Assembly (NCBI GenBank): GCA_933228895.1
Contig: OW121856.1
Location: 20,787,805-20,851,804, forward strand
Direction of reading: 5' to 3'
DNA length: 64,000 bases
Source: Platycnemis pennipes
Lineage: Eukaryota > Arthropoda > Insecta > Odonata > Platycnemididae
Part shown: piece by piece, positions 1 to 11,330 of the stretch
How the letters are laid out: each line of letters begins with the position of its first letter
Numbering within the stretch: the first letter of the stretch is position 1
Notes under the pieces: model-generated
Seen by the model: the letters and a program-made list of their open reading frames with translations, nothing else
The model's database searches: none
What the model was told of the DNA's origin: nothing
Translations under genes and position numbers: made by a program

Positions 1-835
1 CTCGCGCTGTTCCACTCTTTCTGAACCCGGAATGCGGGTCGTTTGAAAGCGTGCGGTCAAACCCTTTGAGGTGGCCTTCTGGCCGCATCCAACTGCAAAT
101 TGAGTTTCGCGTTATTTTGTGAAAATAAAACTTGATGCGTACCAAGTTTGAACCTTTTGAATGTAAAAAAAATCGCCGAGTATTAAGCCTTAGAATTAGA
201 TTATAATTTACTTAGCAATGAATAAATAGCCTTCATGCTGTGGTTCAGGTTTCTTAAATATTTGGCCTCTCCTTTTTTGAGGATTACTTTCCAGTTTCAT
301 CTATTATTTTGACGCTAGGTAGAGACACCTATTTAAATTCCCAATTTTTGTTAAGAAAACGTCAAAAATGAGGCAAGGTAAAAAATATATCGGTGTCAAA
401 AACCACGATAATTATCTTAGCCCATTTCATAATCATTCAGAGAAATATAACGGTGGCCAGATTACTTATTTTTCTATAAGCGTTCGCCAAGAAGGATTTT
501 GCCCCAAAAATACTTGCCTCCGAGACACCCATCGCATCCATGAAATTTAACAACAGATTATTAATCAATCTTTACCGTTCTCAGTAAGAAAATGATATAT
601 AAAGCCATTATTACTTGTGGTAAGAAATTACCTAAAATAATCTCAGAAATGTGTGATGTAACTCATGAAAGAATGAATCTGTTGTAATATTATCAATGTG
701 CATAAACTATGGAATGTCCATTCAGATAAATTGTTTCATTAAAACAAAAAGATTTTGTCATTACTAAAGTACTTTCCTGCATGTGCAACCAGTCTGTATT
801 CGTATAATACAACAGTCTGGAATAATCGTGACCTA
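1..835. other. Unannotated AT-rich sequence
   Basis: No gene, repeat or RNA is recognisable here. The one open frame (about 60 codons from 368) has no family resemblance and no codon signal. The first 110 bases are somewhat richer in GC. Confidence 0.5.
834..835. repeat. Left TA target duplication of Tigger-like element
   Basis: TA directly precedes the CAGTAGACT terminus and pairs with TA at 2,300-2,301. Confidence 0.6.
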
Positions 836-1190
836 CAGTAGACTTCCGATTATCCGTGCGCGCGTTATCCGGGCTACGGGTTATCCGTGCATCGCCAATG
901 TATTTAGTGTATCGGCAGTGGTCTCAAAGGGAAGTAAACTTTCATTATTTCCCTCCAATCGTTATTTTCACTACGACCCTACCGACTGGTCCGATGTCTT
1001 ACACCAGGCTTCGAGCCGCCACCCGAGGCTTGCGAACATTTAATTGCGGCCGGGATAGCTCTACTGGATTATTTTTCGTCATAAAATGCTATTTTGTACT
1101 ATTGACGGTTTCAGGCGTTACTTCGTAGAGTTTTGAAATCATAATGAACAGAATATTATACTTGGCTATTCCGCATAAATGTATTCTTAA

Positions 1191-1965
1191 GTAACATCTA
1201 TATAATACCCTGCAAACCCCCATAAATGTGTCTGGCAGGGGATGAATTCTCACCAAACATGTACTACATATCATGCATTTAAAAGAATTAGTATAAATCG
1301 TATAAATATATTAATCAAAATTGCACTATTCAAAAAGATAGAAATAGGAAACTAAGCATGCAAAAACTTGCTGTTAGTTTGGTTACCTTCAAGTCCTTAT
1401 ACCAACATGCAACTACCTATGCTATACATTGGTACACTCGTATTGGACGTATTTACCGCTCTTCATATCCCTAATTGTACGAGGAAAAAAGGACATTTTG
1501 AATCTGCCAGTTCGGCAATCTATTTCTCTAATTTTGTGATTATGGTGCAGTCTACCATAGTAAGTTGGGGTCCGCAAAATATTTTTAACATCATCATTGA
1601 AAATATGGTCTTGGAATATATTTAAGAGATTAAGTCTAAATTTCAACCTGCGATCTGACAATGATTCCCAATTTAATTCATTTAATAGACTGGTTACGCT
1701 AATAAGGTTATCATACCGGCCCTTGACAAATCTTGCCGATCTTCGCTGCACACGTCCGAGTTCGTTATTTAGACCGATTTCGTAGGAATTCCATACACTG
1801 GCAGCATATTCCAAATGAGGTCTAACAAGGGAAAAGTAGCTGATTTCTCGTACATGTTCGTCACATTCACCCAATACTCTTTTGATGAATTCCAGTCTAC
1901 GATTAGTTTCATCATTATTTTGCGTATTTGTTTACCCCAGGAAAATTCATGTATGATCATGTAAC
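1191..1965 (-). mobile_element. CR1/L2-like LINE, 5'-truncated copy inside the Tigger-like element
   Basis: Read on the minus strand this is the last third of a LINE: RT C-terminal segment (1,422-1,920), a 3' UTR, and a tail ending in GATGT-type repeats at about 1,196. The tail region carries the motif complementary to CCCTGCAA...GGCAGGGG that ends at least seven other copies in this window. The pentamer GTAAC occurs at both edges (1,191-1,195 and 1,961-1,965) and may be the target duplication, but it is short. The copy interrupts the Tigger-like element and so is younger than it. Confidence 0.8.
1422..1874 (-). pseudogene. LINE reverse transcriptase C-terminal fragment
   Basis: A 150-codon open remnant of the C-terminal part of a LINE polyprotein, 3' of the catalytic RT motifs. 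It has the block LVRPHLEYAASVWNSYEIG, then VQRRSARFVKGRYDNL, SDRRLKFRLNLL, ILRTPTYYGR and KIREIDCRTGRFKMSFFP, all shared with the copies at 32.2 and 46.2 kb. The homologous frame extends upstream to about 1,920 through an RLEFIKRVLGECDE segment, so the methionine at 1,874 is not a real start. No catalytic RT residues remain and it is not functional. Naming as CR1/L2-group rests on the related copy at 45.5 kb, which keeps RT motif A. Confidence 0.85.
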
Positions 1966-1966
1966 G

Positions 1967-2064
1967 ACCTGGGTTTCTACGTGGAACGTCATCATTAGGT
2001 ATGATGACGTTCTACGTCTTATGATGACATACCTCATGATGACGTTCCACGTTGAAACCCGGGT
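1967..2064. repeat. 98-bp imperfect hairpin
   Basis: The left arm begins ACCTGGGTTTCTACGTGGAA and the right arm, reversed, begins ACCCGGGTTTCAACGTGGAA. Pairing continues through ACGTCATCAT for about 45 bases. The motif ACGTGGAACGTCATCAT occurs three times, once forward and twice reversed. It sits directly against the 5'-truncated end of the LINE. It may be part of the Tigger-like host or a small palindromic insertion. Confidence 0.75.
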
Positions 2065-2632
2065 CTTTATTTAGTAATATATTTATGTGGCATAACCAAG
2101 TATATTTTCTGTTCACTATTATATACAGCTGTGATCTTTTAATTGGCATATTGTGTTATTTTCATTGGGAGTTTATTTATTTTGGTGGCGAACCGTAGAG
2201 AAATGAATGCGGAAAGAACCAAACAGCGGATTATCCATGTTTCCCGTTTATCCGTGAATCTTTAACCAGTCATTATCACGGAAAATAGGGAGTTTACTGT
2301 ATTTCTGTTAGCTGGAAATTTCTCGCAATGACCTTATCCATTCTCATTGTAATCTTACTGCCATTCTATGCATTCTTGTATTGTATATTTTTTTACTTCG
2401 CGTTCAAATTTTAAACTCATGTACCTTCTTGACCTGCCCTAAATCTTTGTAGATCAGTGGGGCTAATTAATATTTTTATTATTATTATATCTTTGTAACA
2501 ACTCCCATCTGGTTGACACAATTCTCATCACTTTTTCCAATGTGTAGTCAATGAAATAATAATTGAACGTTTGTTTTAGCACTTTTCATTCTGTCCATAT
2601 ATTATTTTTATACTTCAGGCCTAGTTAACTAT

Positions 2633-2965
2633 ATCTGCATCTACATCTACGTAATACCCTGTGGGCCACCACGAGGATGTGTGGCAGGGGGTGAAGATCA
2701 CCAAACATGTACTATTGACATGCAACTAGGATATTTAATGGAGGTATTCAAGATAATAGGATCACAAGCAGCTAGATGGGTAGTATCTACATAATAAGAA
2801 AGGGATTATTGGTTGTTATTACATGCATCATGCACTACAGACTACTCTAACAATATTTCACCTACCTACCCTTTGCTACGCTGCCTATTGTGCTCTCTTA
2901 TGGATACGCGGGAAAAATGACATTTTATAGCTATCGGTACGACAATCTATCTCTCCCATCTATAT
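2633..2965 (-). mobile_element. CR1/L2-like LINE 3' end
   Basis: The low-coordinate edge is a CATCTACATCTAC tail, the reverse of the (GTAGAT)n tail. It is followed by the family 3' stem-loop, the 3' UTR, and at 2,925-2,960 the last codons of the RT frame (reverse of TCGGTACGACAATCTATCTC). It is heavily 5'-truncated and has no catalytic region. Confidence 0.85.
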
Positions 2966-3585
2966 TGGTTACCCACTTTCTACCTTATTTATCATACTCT
3001 AAATACTAACCTTTGACGTCAGTTGTAAATAAATATGTAATTTTGAGAGAGAAAATTAAGAAAAATATATAATAATATGAATTTAGGAGTTAATCCTTGA
3101 TGTTGTTTTACTAATCGTGTGCCTTCCCTTTTCTTTTACTCACTCCTGAAGTGGAATAGTTGCCCCCGATCCATCTCCTACGTAACTTATTCCGCTTTTA
3201 CTGAGTCTCCGCCATCATTGGAGGTCTCAACAACGTTTTCTGACGTAAACTTCACTCGAGCTCCTACCTAGGGTTATGACATTACACGGGCCGTTCACTG
3301 CAAAATCGAGTCAGACTAATTTGGTGAATATCCAGTGGTGCACGGAGCATGGCGACTCTTCAACCTAAAATTCCTTTTGAGTCCCTCTCTTTGAACTAAA
3401 AATCAGTAGCAAGAACTTTGCTCTGAAGTTCATTTTATTTGTTTATATAAAACAGGTATGAAAAATATAAATAGAAATCAAAACAATAGGAGGGAATCAA
3501 TGTAAATTCCTCTTCTCTTGAGAAAGGTGGCTGTGACCACCGAAATATCTATAATACGCGTGTGTTTTCACTTTTTTGTGTTTTC
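2966..3585. other. No feature recognised
   Basis: AT-rich sequence without gene or repeat that I can name. Confidence 0.4.
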
Positions 3586-3589
3586 TATA

Positions 3590-3835
3590 TTTTTCACACT
3601 AGTGAACATTTTTTACTGTCAACGTTTGTAGCTTTTCTCAAGACTTGTGTCTGTATAAATAAATATTTATTTAACAGGTTCGAATAACAATACAAAACAC
3701 TGGAAAAGAACACCCACATGTAGCTTCTGTGTGAGTGTTCTTTTTTTGCCTTTTGTATTTATTGTTCACACCCTTGAACATTTTTTTTATAATCCACTAT
3801 TTCGGCTCTTCTCAAGACTGATATATATTTATGTA
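3590..3835. repeat. Imperfect direct repeat flanking an inverted repeat
   Basis: Two stretches, about 3,590-3,660 and 3,760-3,835, share the order CACAC..TGAACATTTTTT..CTTCTCAAGACT. Between them, 3,686-3,766 forms an imperfect hairpin whose arms are AACAATACAAAACACTGGAA and the reverse of TTTTGTATTTATTGTT, with an inner AAGAACAC/GTGTTCTT stem. It looks like a small non-autonomous element, but no termini can be fixed. Confidence 0.45.
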
Positions 3836-3845
3836 CGTGCATAAA

Positions 3846-3895
3846 ATCGGAAGGTCCTTGGTTCGATTCCCGGCAAAGTTTTTTTTCCAGCTGAA
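3846..3895 (+). mobile_element. tRNA-derived SINE, 3' half of head
   Basis: The sequence GAAGGTCCTTGGTTCGATTC followed by CCGGCAAAG contains a B-box (GGTTCGATTCC), the internal RNA polymerase III promoter half of tRNA genes and SINEs. No A-box part lies upstream. The related, more complete copies are at 63.2-63.5 kb. Confidence 0.55.
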
Positions 3896-6519
3896 ATCTG
3901 GCTTATTTCCAGCTTCCCCTTCAAATGTGTGTTCATTAATTTATGTGCTCCTATTCTTTTCCAATTACTATCGTGAGTAAGGTGTGAGTGAGTGGGTGAA
4001 AATGGTCACTCGGCAGTACCAAAATGTCTAGGGGATGGAAGAAGAGACGAGAGGAGCACACAAAAAGAGAGACGTAACGTCAGTCAAATCTTAGTGATCT
4101 CTCTATGCGTATAATCTTTCCATTCTCACTTCCCACAAATGTCCGCAAACTAGGACTGATGTTCTAGTTTACGTCAGTTCACGGCCATCATGTTTGATGT
4201 TAACAGTGATATCATTTGAAGTCTGAAAATTCACCGCATCGATGAGCTTACCTCAATAATAAACGTCGTTGTTCATAGTGAAAGTGAAAACTTGCACTTC
4301 CCCAAAGACTATTTACAATTTTAACGCTTTTATCATGATTCTAATCCTTGCATGCACCATCATCCAACAGCATTATAATCTCTTTAGCTTTTAACTACTT
4401 TTACCCTCTTTCGTTGTTTGAAATGCCTTTTCCGCAATCTTCCTTACTTGCCCAATATGCAATATAGCAAAGCGTATTTTTGTACCGCAATTTCTTGCAA
4501 TTTCTGCACTAAGTTTGCGATTTATCGATTCCTGTGATAACTTTCATCTTCTTATGGTAATAATTATCTTTAATTGCCTATCTGTTCATATTAATAATGT
4601 AATGCCTTTTAACAAATTATTTGTGTCATCCCTTGAACTATATTTTAATGTTTTACTGCATAATTCCTGTTATAAATTCTTTTAATTGCGAAGAACATGA
4701 ATATTTTCGCAAGCTCTTCGACTCTTATAGCTTCTAATTTTCATTCTAATTTCCTATCGTACCTGTTCTCTCATTTTTTGTGGTTTTCTATCCGAGAACT
4801 TGAAAAAATTCCTTTTTCGTGACTAGTCAGATCTCTTCTTGTTAGATTGAGGTCCCAATTTTTTCCAATTAGGTCCCTAACTTCCTGTTTCCCCCTCGAA
4901 GAAAATTAACTCAGATTTCGACTTGAGTTAAAAATATTCTTTATAATATGCGCAATATTTCTTTTTCATGTGCTGGATATCTTATTCCAACCAACTTATC
5001 CGGGGCTTTATCTTTTTTCCATTATGTATATTAAAAAAAACATTATTCTTTAATTTCAACAAAGTTACCTGACCTCCGTCAGCTCCTCTTCTTTTCCTTC
5101 ATACTCAATTCTGCTGTTGGCGGACGCCTTCATTTGTTCGAGAATGAGAGAGTTATCGAACTTAAAGAATTTCCTGCGTTTTCTTTTCGCTCTTTCTTAT
5201 GTGGAGGACGAAGATGTATTATTACTTTTCTCGTCATTTTCTCATTTTAATAATACTCTTAAAATATAAAGTCGTAAAATTTCCTGTTTCAGTCACAAAT
5301 TTTAGTGGAAACTAAGTCATTTCCAAAGTTACGGTAAACTAAATAGTCTTTGGGCATTGCATATGCCGATCACAAAGTATTTTGAGCCCCTGTTAGGGAA
5401 CGTAATTCATATCATGTGTGCCATAACGATCTGGTGTTTACGGCTGCAGCTGTTGCTATCTTCGCTAATCAGCATCAGGTAAAAACTTCACCATGGAGGA
5501 GCGAAATTAAATCAAGCTCACTGGGGAAATTCACAAATGTTCTACAAACATTATATTTTTTATCAGTGAAAAGTCTCATTGTCAAGTCTAAAGTAAAAAT
5601 AATTTCGCACGGCTTGCAATGGAAAGGAAAATAAAAATATAGTCATTATCTTAATCTTGGTTTTGAATGTAAAAATCGGTAAACTAGTGGATTTTGCTAT
5701 TGCTTCTCTTCCACCAATACTAGAAAGATCTTAATCTCTGTGAATAATAATCACATTATTTTAATCTGTACATAGCAGGGGAAGTAATCAAACACTAAAC
5801 ATTCACATCCGATATCGTAAAAAAAAAATTTGCACAGCAGACGTCCCCAGATTATATTTCCTAGTTACCTATATCAAAATAATGAATGCAATTAGTTGAC
5901 TATCGCGTAATTAAATGAAGGAGAGACGGAGAAACTCTGCCCAGTCTTCAATTTTTCAATTAGATTAATGGGTGATGAGCATAATTTGAAAACAAATGGA
6001 AGTGTAAATTTTGGGTTCAAACATCACTGTAGTTATGAATAATTTAGAGGGTTACTTTCCACATCGACTGAACCGGGATTCAGTTTAACGTGTTCAGAGG
6101 TAGAGTCATTCCATTTTCAGTCGAGTTTGGCTTCATGTTTTGGACTTCACCCACTCGAACACACGGCTGAGATAATTAACTGTGCACAAATAGAAATAGC
6201 AAATGGAATTCGAAGGAATCAGATTAGTGTTTGAAAACGGATTCTCTGTGAAGCACTCTGTAGAGGGTAAACAACGGTAATGTGTCAGTGATTTCGATTT
6301 ACCGTAGTCATGTAACCCTGAAGGAGAGTATCTTTTACCCTTAAATCTGAATTTTGAGGTTACCTTGAAACTCTCTTTCAAACTTACTCTGTAAGATGAG
6401 ATTAATTTGTCACTTGTACATAGTTATGGTAAGACATATTATTGTTATTGTTACACCTTAATTTTGCTATGGAGTAAGTAATAAAAATTTTAGTCCAGTT
6501 TATTATGGTGTTTCAGACG
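3896..6519. other. No feature recognised
   Basis: About 2.6 kb of AT-rich sequence. The short open frame at 5,416-5,634 (72 codons) has no recognisable domain and no coding signature, and I do not call it a gene. Confidence 0.4.
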
Positions 6520-6627
6520 TTAATTAAATAATTTTGGCAATTTTCCACAAAGAAATCTGTACATCGAAGCACATTTACGGTCGTAGTAAAGATTTCTTTG
6601 TGGAAAATTGCCAATATTATTTAATTA
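6520..6627. repeat. Fold-back palindrome with about 40-bp arms
   Basis: The left arm TTAATTAAATAATTTTGGCA continuing ATTTTCCACAAAGAAATCT pairs with the right arm with about two mismatches over 40 bases. The loop is about 28 bases. Outside the arms, GTTTCAGACG on the left and CGCCTGAAAC on the right are a further weak inverted match, so the full palindrome may reach 6,508-6,657. No coding content. It resembles a short palindromic MITE. Confidence 0.75.
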
Positions 6628-6657
6628 TGTTATTCCATCACATCACGCCTGAAACGA

Positions 6658-7229
6658 CTCTTTTTATTTGTAATTCAGACGGTTTTCAACTTTTTTATAA
6701 TGTTTATTTTTGTACTACTGACTTCATATTGTATAGAGATAGCATAGGCATACTCATTTTAAACATAGAGTTACTAAGGCACTCCCTCATAGTTTTGACT
6801 TTAGTGAACCAAACTTTTTGCACATTTTTAGTGTGCTATTTGTGAATGCAATGAAATATTTTTCCATATTATTGTCTAATGGTCGAGATATTTCACTCGC
6901 CATCCTCAACCGAGTTTTTGCCGCTGGTGAATTACATGACACACAGTTCTTCTTACGCGGTTGGGCACACATCGGGTAATTAACGGTCCCACACTGTGGG
7001 AATTGCTACCCTCCTCAAACACTGTTTCAAGACTGATTCAAGCGCTACCAATCAGAAGCCTTCTTTCATTTTTTTCCGGCAGCCACGAATTGAAATTCCC
7101 CTCAACTATGTGATTGGATTCGGTCACAAATTCCTTATTCTCTTTTTGAGCACTCACCGTTCCACTTTGAGCGTTCAGGGATAGATGTTTGTCCATACTT
7201 TGAAGGAGATTTTGGTTGGAGACGGACAT
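6658..7229. other. No feature recognised
   Basis: No gene or repeat identified. GC content rises toward the following island. Confidence 0.35.
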
Positions 7230-7700
7230 TTTAAACGCCGGGCTTAAAGGCCGGGTGCCGTTCGTTGCAGTTAAAGCCGGTTAATCCGGCGAATCCAAAA
7301 TAATAATTGTGGCTACGAGAACTCTCCCCTCCCCCCTTTATCCCTCCCTCTATATCCCTAAATCTCCCTCTCTAGGGTGTAAAACCGATTCTCAAGTGGC
7401 GCCTGGCGCATTGGAACTGCGGAAACTTCGGGCGCCGAAAACATTCCCCTCGTAATGTGGGTGAGTTCGGGGATCCGGTTCGTTGGATTCTAACAGCTCC
7501 GCCGTCACTGTTATTGGATGGATATTGAATCGCGGCCAATGTTTGCTTTGAGTTAACAGTGTTTATCTGCCCAAGTTCCCCCGAAGTCCACCCCACCAAC
7601 CTTTCTTCTCCACGTTGCCATTCGTCCCCGCGTACAACTCCAACACCTCTCTATCTCTCTCTTTGTCTCCCCACCTCTATCTCCTTCTCTTTCCTTCTCT
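7230..7700. other. GC-rich island with pyrimidine-rich tracts
   Basis: This stretch is clearly GC-richer than its surroundings and has CT-rich tracts at 7,321-7,375 and 7,635-7,695. Open frames exist on both strands but none resembles a protein family. It could be a regulatory or conserved non-coding block; the sequence alone does not decide. Confidence 0.35.
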
Positions 7701-9025
7701 GCTGCTTCTCACGCTAAAACTCCATTTCCTCCCTACTCACGCTCACCTCGCTTGCATTCAACAACTCTTATCCAACTCAATTTAAATCGACCACATTCTT
7801 CTTGCGGGTCTAACGAATCGAAATAATACGCAATGCATCACCCATAACTTTCTATTGTGTCCGAAATCAGTCCCTCGCATCATCATCATCAGTGATATAC
7901 TCTTAATATTGCCCAACTGTAGGCCTCCATTCTCTTCTTACTATATTATATTGTGGCTTATCTTATACCAATATACCTATTATTTAGCTCATGTCCTGTG
8001 TTTCCGTAGTGTTTGGCCTACATCATTGGGTTTTCCTTACTTGAAATCCTGTTTCTAATACACTTGTGTCGTAATATGTTCCTTCAACCTCTGTTTAGTA
8101 ACATATATGCCAATTGTGCAAACATTTAATTTTTTAAATCTATTTGATCTTCGAACTCCACCCCCAAAAATATATATCGAAAAGTTTCTCTTTCTTCACA
8201 GGATTGTAAAGTTTTCCAAATTTGTATCCATGCTCTTTGTGGCAGTGAAGCATTAAATTCCTATCATTCGGCACGTTCTATTCTGTATTGGGATTTTCCC
8301 CGCTCCACAAGCCCTATAAATCAGTCTCAGATTTTCAGATTCGTGCTTCCTGCTTGGCGCCTCTCCCAACGCAACGAAGGCATCTCCAACTGCGAGTGAA
8401 TTTTATAAATGAAAAGAGAGAATTTTTTTCTACATAAATTTATTGGAAGACGACCTAATTTTCAACCATCATCGGGTGCAATGTTCACGGAATATAAACA
8501 GTCACAAAAATTCTTTAGTGTGATTTTCATCTTCGTTCTTAGATGCGTAGTTTTCGTCTTCTATGAAGTCAATTTTCATCTTCTTTCCTTGAAGCCCATG
8601 TTTTTGCACCATATAGTGATTCCATATTAAACTTTTCACCAGTCTTTACTTTACTTCCCTACTACACGCCCGTAATAAATTTGCGCCTACGAGTAAAAGC
8701 TTCTTTTGCCAATGCGATTGCACCTCGTTATGTGGGAGTTACCGTTTGCTTATTTTAGTTTTTTTTATTTATGAGTGAATGACTCCAGTCAGAAGATTAA
8801 TCTTTTACCAAAGTTCGTTTTACCATACTTCGTTTTCATCCAACCATTTCGCGCATAAAATAGCGACTTTTGTTCCGAGCGAACCCCACCGTTGGTACCT
8901 TCTAAACGGCGGATTGGATTTGACACAGCAGATCCAGGTTGTCTACATTATATTCGTTGCACTTTGTCAAACTGGACTTATTATGTCTCTTTCCAGAGGC
9001 GTCGGAACTATTTTTACTGGAGAGG
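7701..9025. other. No feature recognised
   Basis: AT-rich, with short unrelated open frames only. Confidence 0.35.
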
Positions 9026-9029
9026 GCCA

Positions 9030-9092
9030 ACCTTGAAAAGGGTCCGGTTCCTAAGAAAAGGGACCGGCACCTAAGAAAAGGGCCCGCATTTT
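9030..9092 (+). repeat. Tandem repeat, three units of about 20 bp
   Basis: Three successive units share the pattern CCT(A)AGAAAAGGGNCCGG: CCTTGAAAAGGGTCCGGTT, CCTAAGAAAAGGGACCGGCA and CCTAAGAAAAGGGCCCGCAT. They differ by a few substitutions each. Confidence 0.8.
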
Positions 9093-9204
9093 TTGCGGAT
9101 AGGAGGCTTTAGAGACTAAAATTTCGATAAAAGAGCATATTAATATGTGATAATGTGTGTCAGAAGGTATCCGCTTCGACTGAAAGGGCCCTGGCAAAAT
9201 TCTG

Positions 9205-9214
9205 GGGGGGGGGG
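9205..9214 (+). repeat. Poly-G run
   Basis: An uninterrupted run of about ten G. Confidence 0.85.
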
Positions 9215-9356
9215 TCTTCGGCCCCTCCTCCCCGTCACTTCGACGCCGCTGTCTCTTGCTATATCCTGCATTTGTTCCACTTTTATTTTACAGTGCATGT
9301 TTATCCCTCCCCATGAAATGACATGTGGTAGAAGTTTATTGCCTTAAAATGGTAGC

Positions 9357-9935
9357 CTATGAAGATAAATGTGCTCCTGGATGCAGCGAAATTGTAGCCC
9401 TCGGTAAATTATTTGACTCTGATGAAGAACAAATTGAATGTGAGAGTAATGGCAGTGAAGTGGAGGAAGATCATATGTAAAAAGACGAATATGAGGAGAA
9501 TGAGAGGAGATGTTTGTTAGGAAAGATGCCAATTAGAAAAATAAGCCTATGAATAATATCTGGAAACGAGTTGAGCTGGACGAGGAAAGCTTAGGTGTAG
9601 GTAAATGTCCATCATTTTAATGGTTATTGCGGACGAAATAATGAAATAGGAAACTTAAAAAAACGTCCGGCACTTAGCAATAGATTTCATAACTCCTGAA
9701 ATCCAACACCAAAGAAAAAGGATCAGAAGGTATAGGTTTAGCAATTCTTTTCCAGCAAATGATTGGGAAACTTTTCCACAAATAACTGTGGAAGGTATTT
9801 CCTCTGCTCCCGTAAGAGGGAAAAAAACTAGTACTTATTCGCCAGAATCTACGGATTTCATACTTATTGTAAAGTTTGCTATAGATATGTGTGAAACGAT
9901 TATCTTGAGAAAAAATAAGCCTAGGTAAAATAAGG
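9357..9935 (+). pseudogene. Degraded coding-like stretch of unknown origin
   Basis: From 9,357 the frame reads AYEDKCAPGCSEIVALGKLF followed by an acidic serine-rich run (DSDEEQIECESNGSEVEED) and a stop at 9,478. Further coding-like pieces follow in shifted frames, including FPANDWETFPQITVEG at about 9,750 and FAIDMCETIILRKNK at about 9,880. The acidic start is reminiscent of DNA-transposon proteins such as piggyBac, but I cannot recognise a diagnostic motif and name no family. Confidence 0.3.
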
Positions 9936-10404
9936 TAATGACGAATTTGAAAATGGAGTGTTTGATTGAAATATGGTGCTTGTTTCTTTAGTTAAAGCAT
10001 TTTACTAAAAGCCAATTATTTGCTAAGATTTTCAAGCATTTATTCTGAATACAAATCTCTATAAATATTGATTTTATTGAATTTCAATGGATATTATATT
10101 CAGGAAAATAAGGTGGGAACATGTTACAAATTCTTTTATAATAAATTCCATTTTTTATGCTGAAATTTTTATGTACTTCAGCACTTTTATGTAATAAGTT
10201 TGACAAGACGTGCAAAGAGAATGATTGATTTTTTATTATCAGATTTTTACTATTTATTTAAAAGAAGAAAAAATATGGGGCCAAAAAATCCCAGGTAGGT
10301 AGGACTTAAGTTCTTAAGAAAATGTGCGTTGCATGTGCGTTAAATTGCTGTTTCCACTATCATATAGCTACTTACCCTTTTTAAGCATGATGTGTAATTC
10401 ATGC
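9936..10404. other. No feature recognised
   Basis: AT-rich intergenic-type sequence. Confidence 0.35.
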
Positions 10405-10475
10405 TTGGTTTATACCCCTCTCCTGCCTCCGAATCTTTATGGTGACTTGCAGGGTAATACGTAGATGTAGATGAA
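10405..10475 (+). mobile_element. CR1/L2-like LINE 3' terminus
   Basis: The order TTGGT..CCCCTCTCCTGCC..GGTGACTTGCAGGGTAAT followed by the GTAGATGTAGATG tail matches the 3' terminus of the family in plus orientation. It joins directly to a minus-strand fragment of the same family. Confidence 0.75.
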
Positions 10476-10745
10476 ATAATTTTCGAATGGAATGAAATAA
10501 TTTTCGAATGGAGCATAATACGCAGGTGTTCTCAATATATATCGAATGTCATCAGTGAACAAATAGGATTGGAATTTTCTTAAAAGTTTCAACCTAAATT
10601 TTAACCTGCGTTCTGACAATAATTCCCTAGTTCTTCCATTAAACTCGTGACACTTATACAATTATCAAATCGGCCTTTAACAAATCTAGCGGATCTCCTT
10701 TCCACACGCTCTAATACCTTCTTTCTCGTACTCTCTCATCGACAG
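10476..10745 (-). pseudogene. CR1/L2-like LINE coding fragment
   Basis: Minus-strand translation gives the family blocks SERRLKFRLKLLRKF and DDIRYILRTPAYYA, and upstream VKGRFDN-like sequence. At its low end a 21-bp unit (GAAATAATTTTCGAATGGA) is duplicated in tandem at 10,476-10,519. It abuts the plus-strand terminus tail to tail. Confidence 0.75.
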
Positions 10746-11221
10746 TGTTACATATCATTAATTGACGTCAATAACACCAAAATCAAAACTAGACACGTAA
10801 TACATAATGAGGAAAGCGTCAGAATATCATCCAGACATATTCAAACTTCGCGGAACCCCCTCCATTTCACTGCGAGGTTGCCATTTTTCCGGCAGTCGCC
10901 CACAGCATTTTTACGAAAATCTATAAAACTGTTATTTTTCATCGTAGAACGACGTTTAAAAGACGTGCGTACTCGCACGATTATCAGGAGTACGATGAAA
11001 ACTGGTATTTATTGCAATATGGCGTAGCTGTTAAAGTTTAAATTATACTTGGTACGGTCACTTTTCGACGTGGTAGCCCCCCGCCGCGTGGGTCGAGGAG
11101 AGAGGCCAGCTAGGGCCTCGGAGCTCGGGAAAGGGTCGCGGATTAGGACCGTTCCCGAGGAGGGACACACCCTTCTGGTGACTACCTGAGACATGGTCCC
11201 AGATCATCACTCTTAACCGAC
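10746..11221. other. Unassigned spacer with a GC-rich patch
   Basis: Positions 11,040-11,180 are markedly GC-rich (CCCCCCGCCGCGTGGGTCGA and similar). It does not resemble rRNA or tRNA and no frame is convincing. Confidence 0.3.
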
Positions 11222-11330
11222 ATTTTTAATCTATCGGTACGACAATCTATCCTCTTATCTTATTTATCTGGTCAAATCCAGAATAATGCGCAGGAGTTTT
11301 TAATATATAACAAACATCTTTAGCAAGCTA
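11222..11330 (-). mobile_element. CR1/L2-like LINE coding fragment
   Basis: A short minus-strand piece covering the reverse of TCGGTACGACAATCTATC (the REIDCRTD block) and the ILRTPAHYSG-like block. It is truncated on both sides. Confidence 0.7.

Larger units (their letters stand above)
836..2299. mobile_element. Pogo/Tigger-like non-autonomous DNA transposon
   Basis: The ends are imperfect 23-bp terminal inverted repeats. The left end begins CAGTAGACTTCCGATTATCC, and the right end read on the other strand begins CAGTAAACTCCCTATTTTCC, with 19 of 23 positions matching. A TA dinucleotide lies outside each end (834-835 and 2,300-2,301), the target duplication of the pogo/Tc1 group. Just inside both ends are further 'TTATCCGTG' motifs, the subterminal repeats usual in Tigger-type elements. 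No transposase frame is present. A LINE fragment and a 98-bp hairpin occupy much of the interior. Assignment rests on TIR sequence and TA duplication. The family is probable; the exact subfamily is not known. Confidence 0.72.

Noticed and set aside
3846..3895. Intact tRNA gene
   Set aside because: Only a B-box-like half is present. No acceptor stem, D-arm or anticodon arm can be paired.
11040..11180. Possible ribosomal RNA fragment
   Set aside because: The patch is GC-rich but matches no rRNA segment I know.
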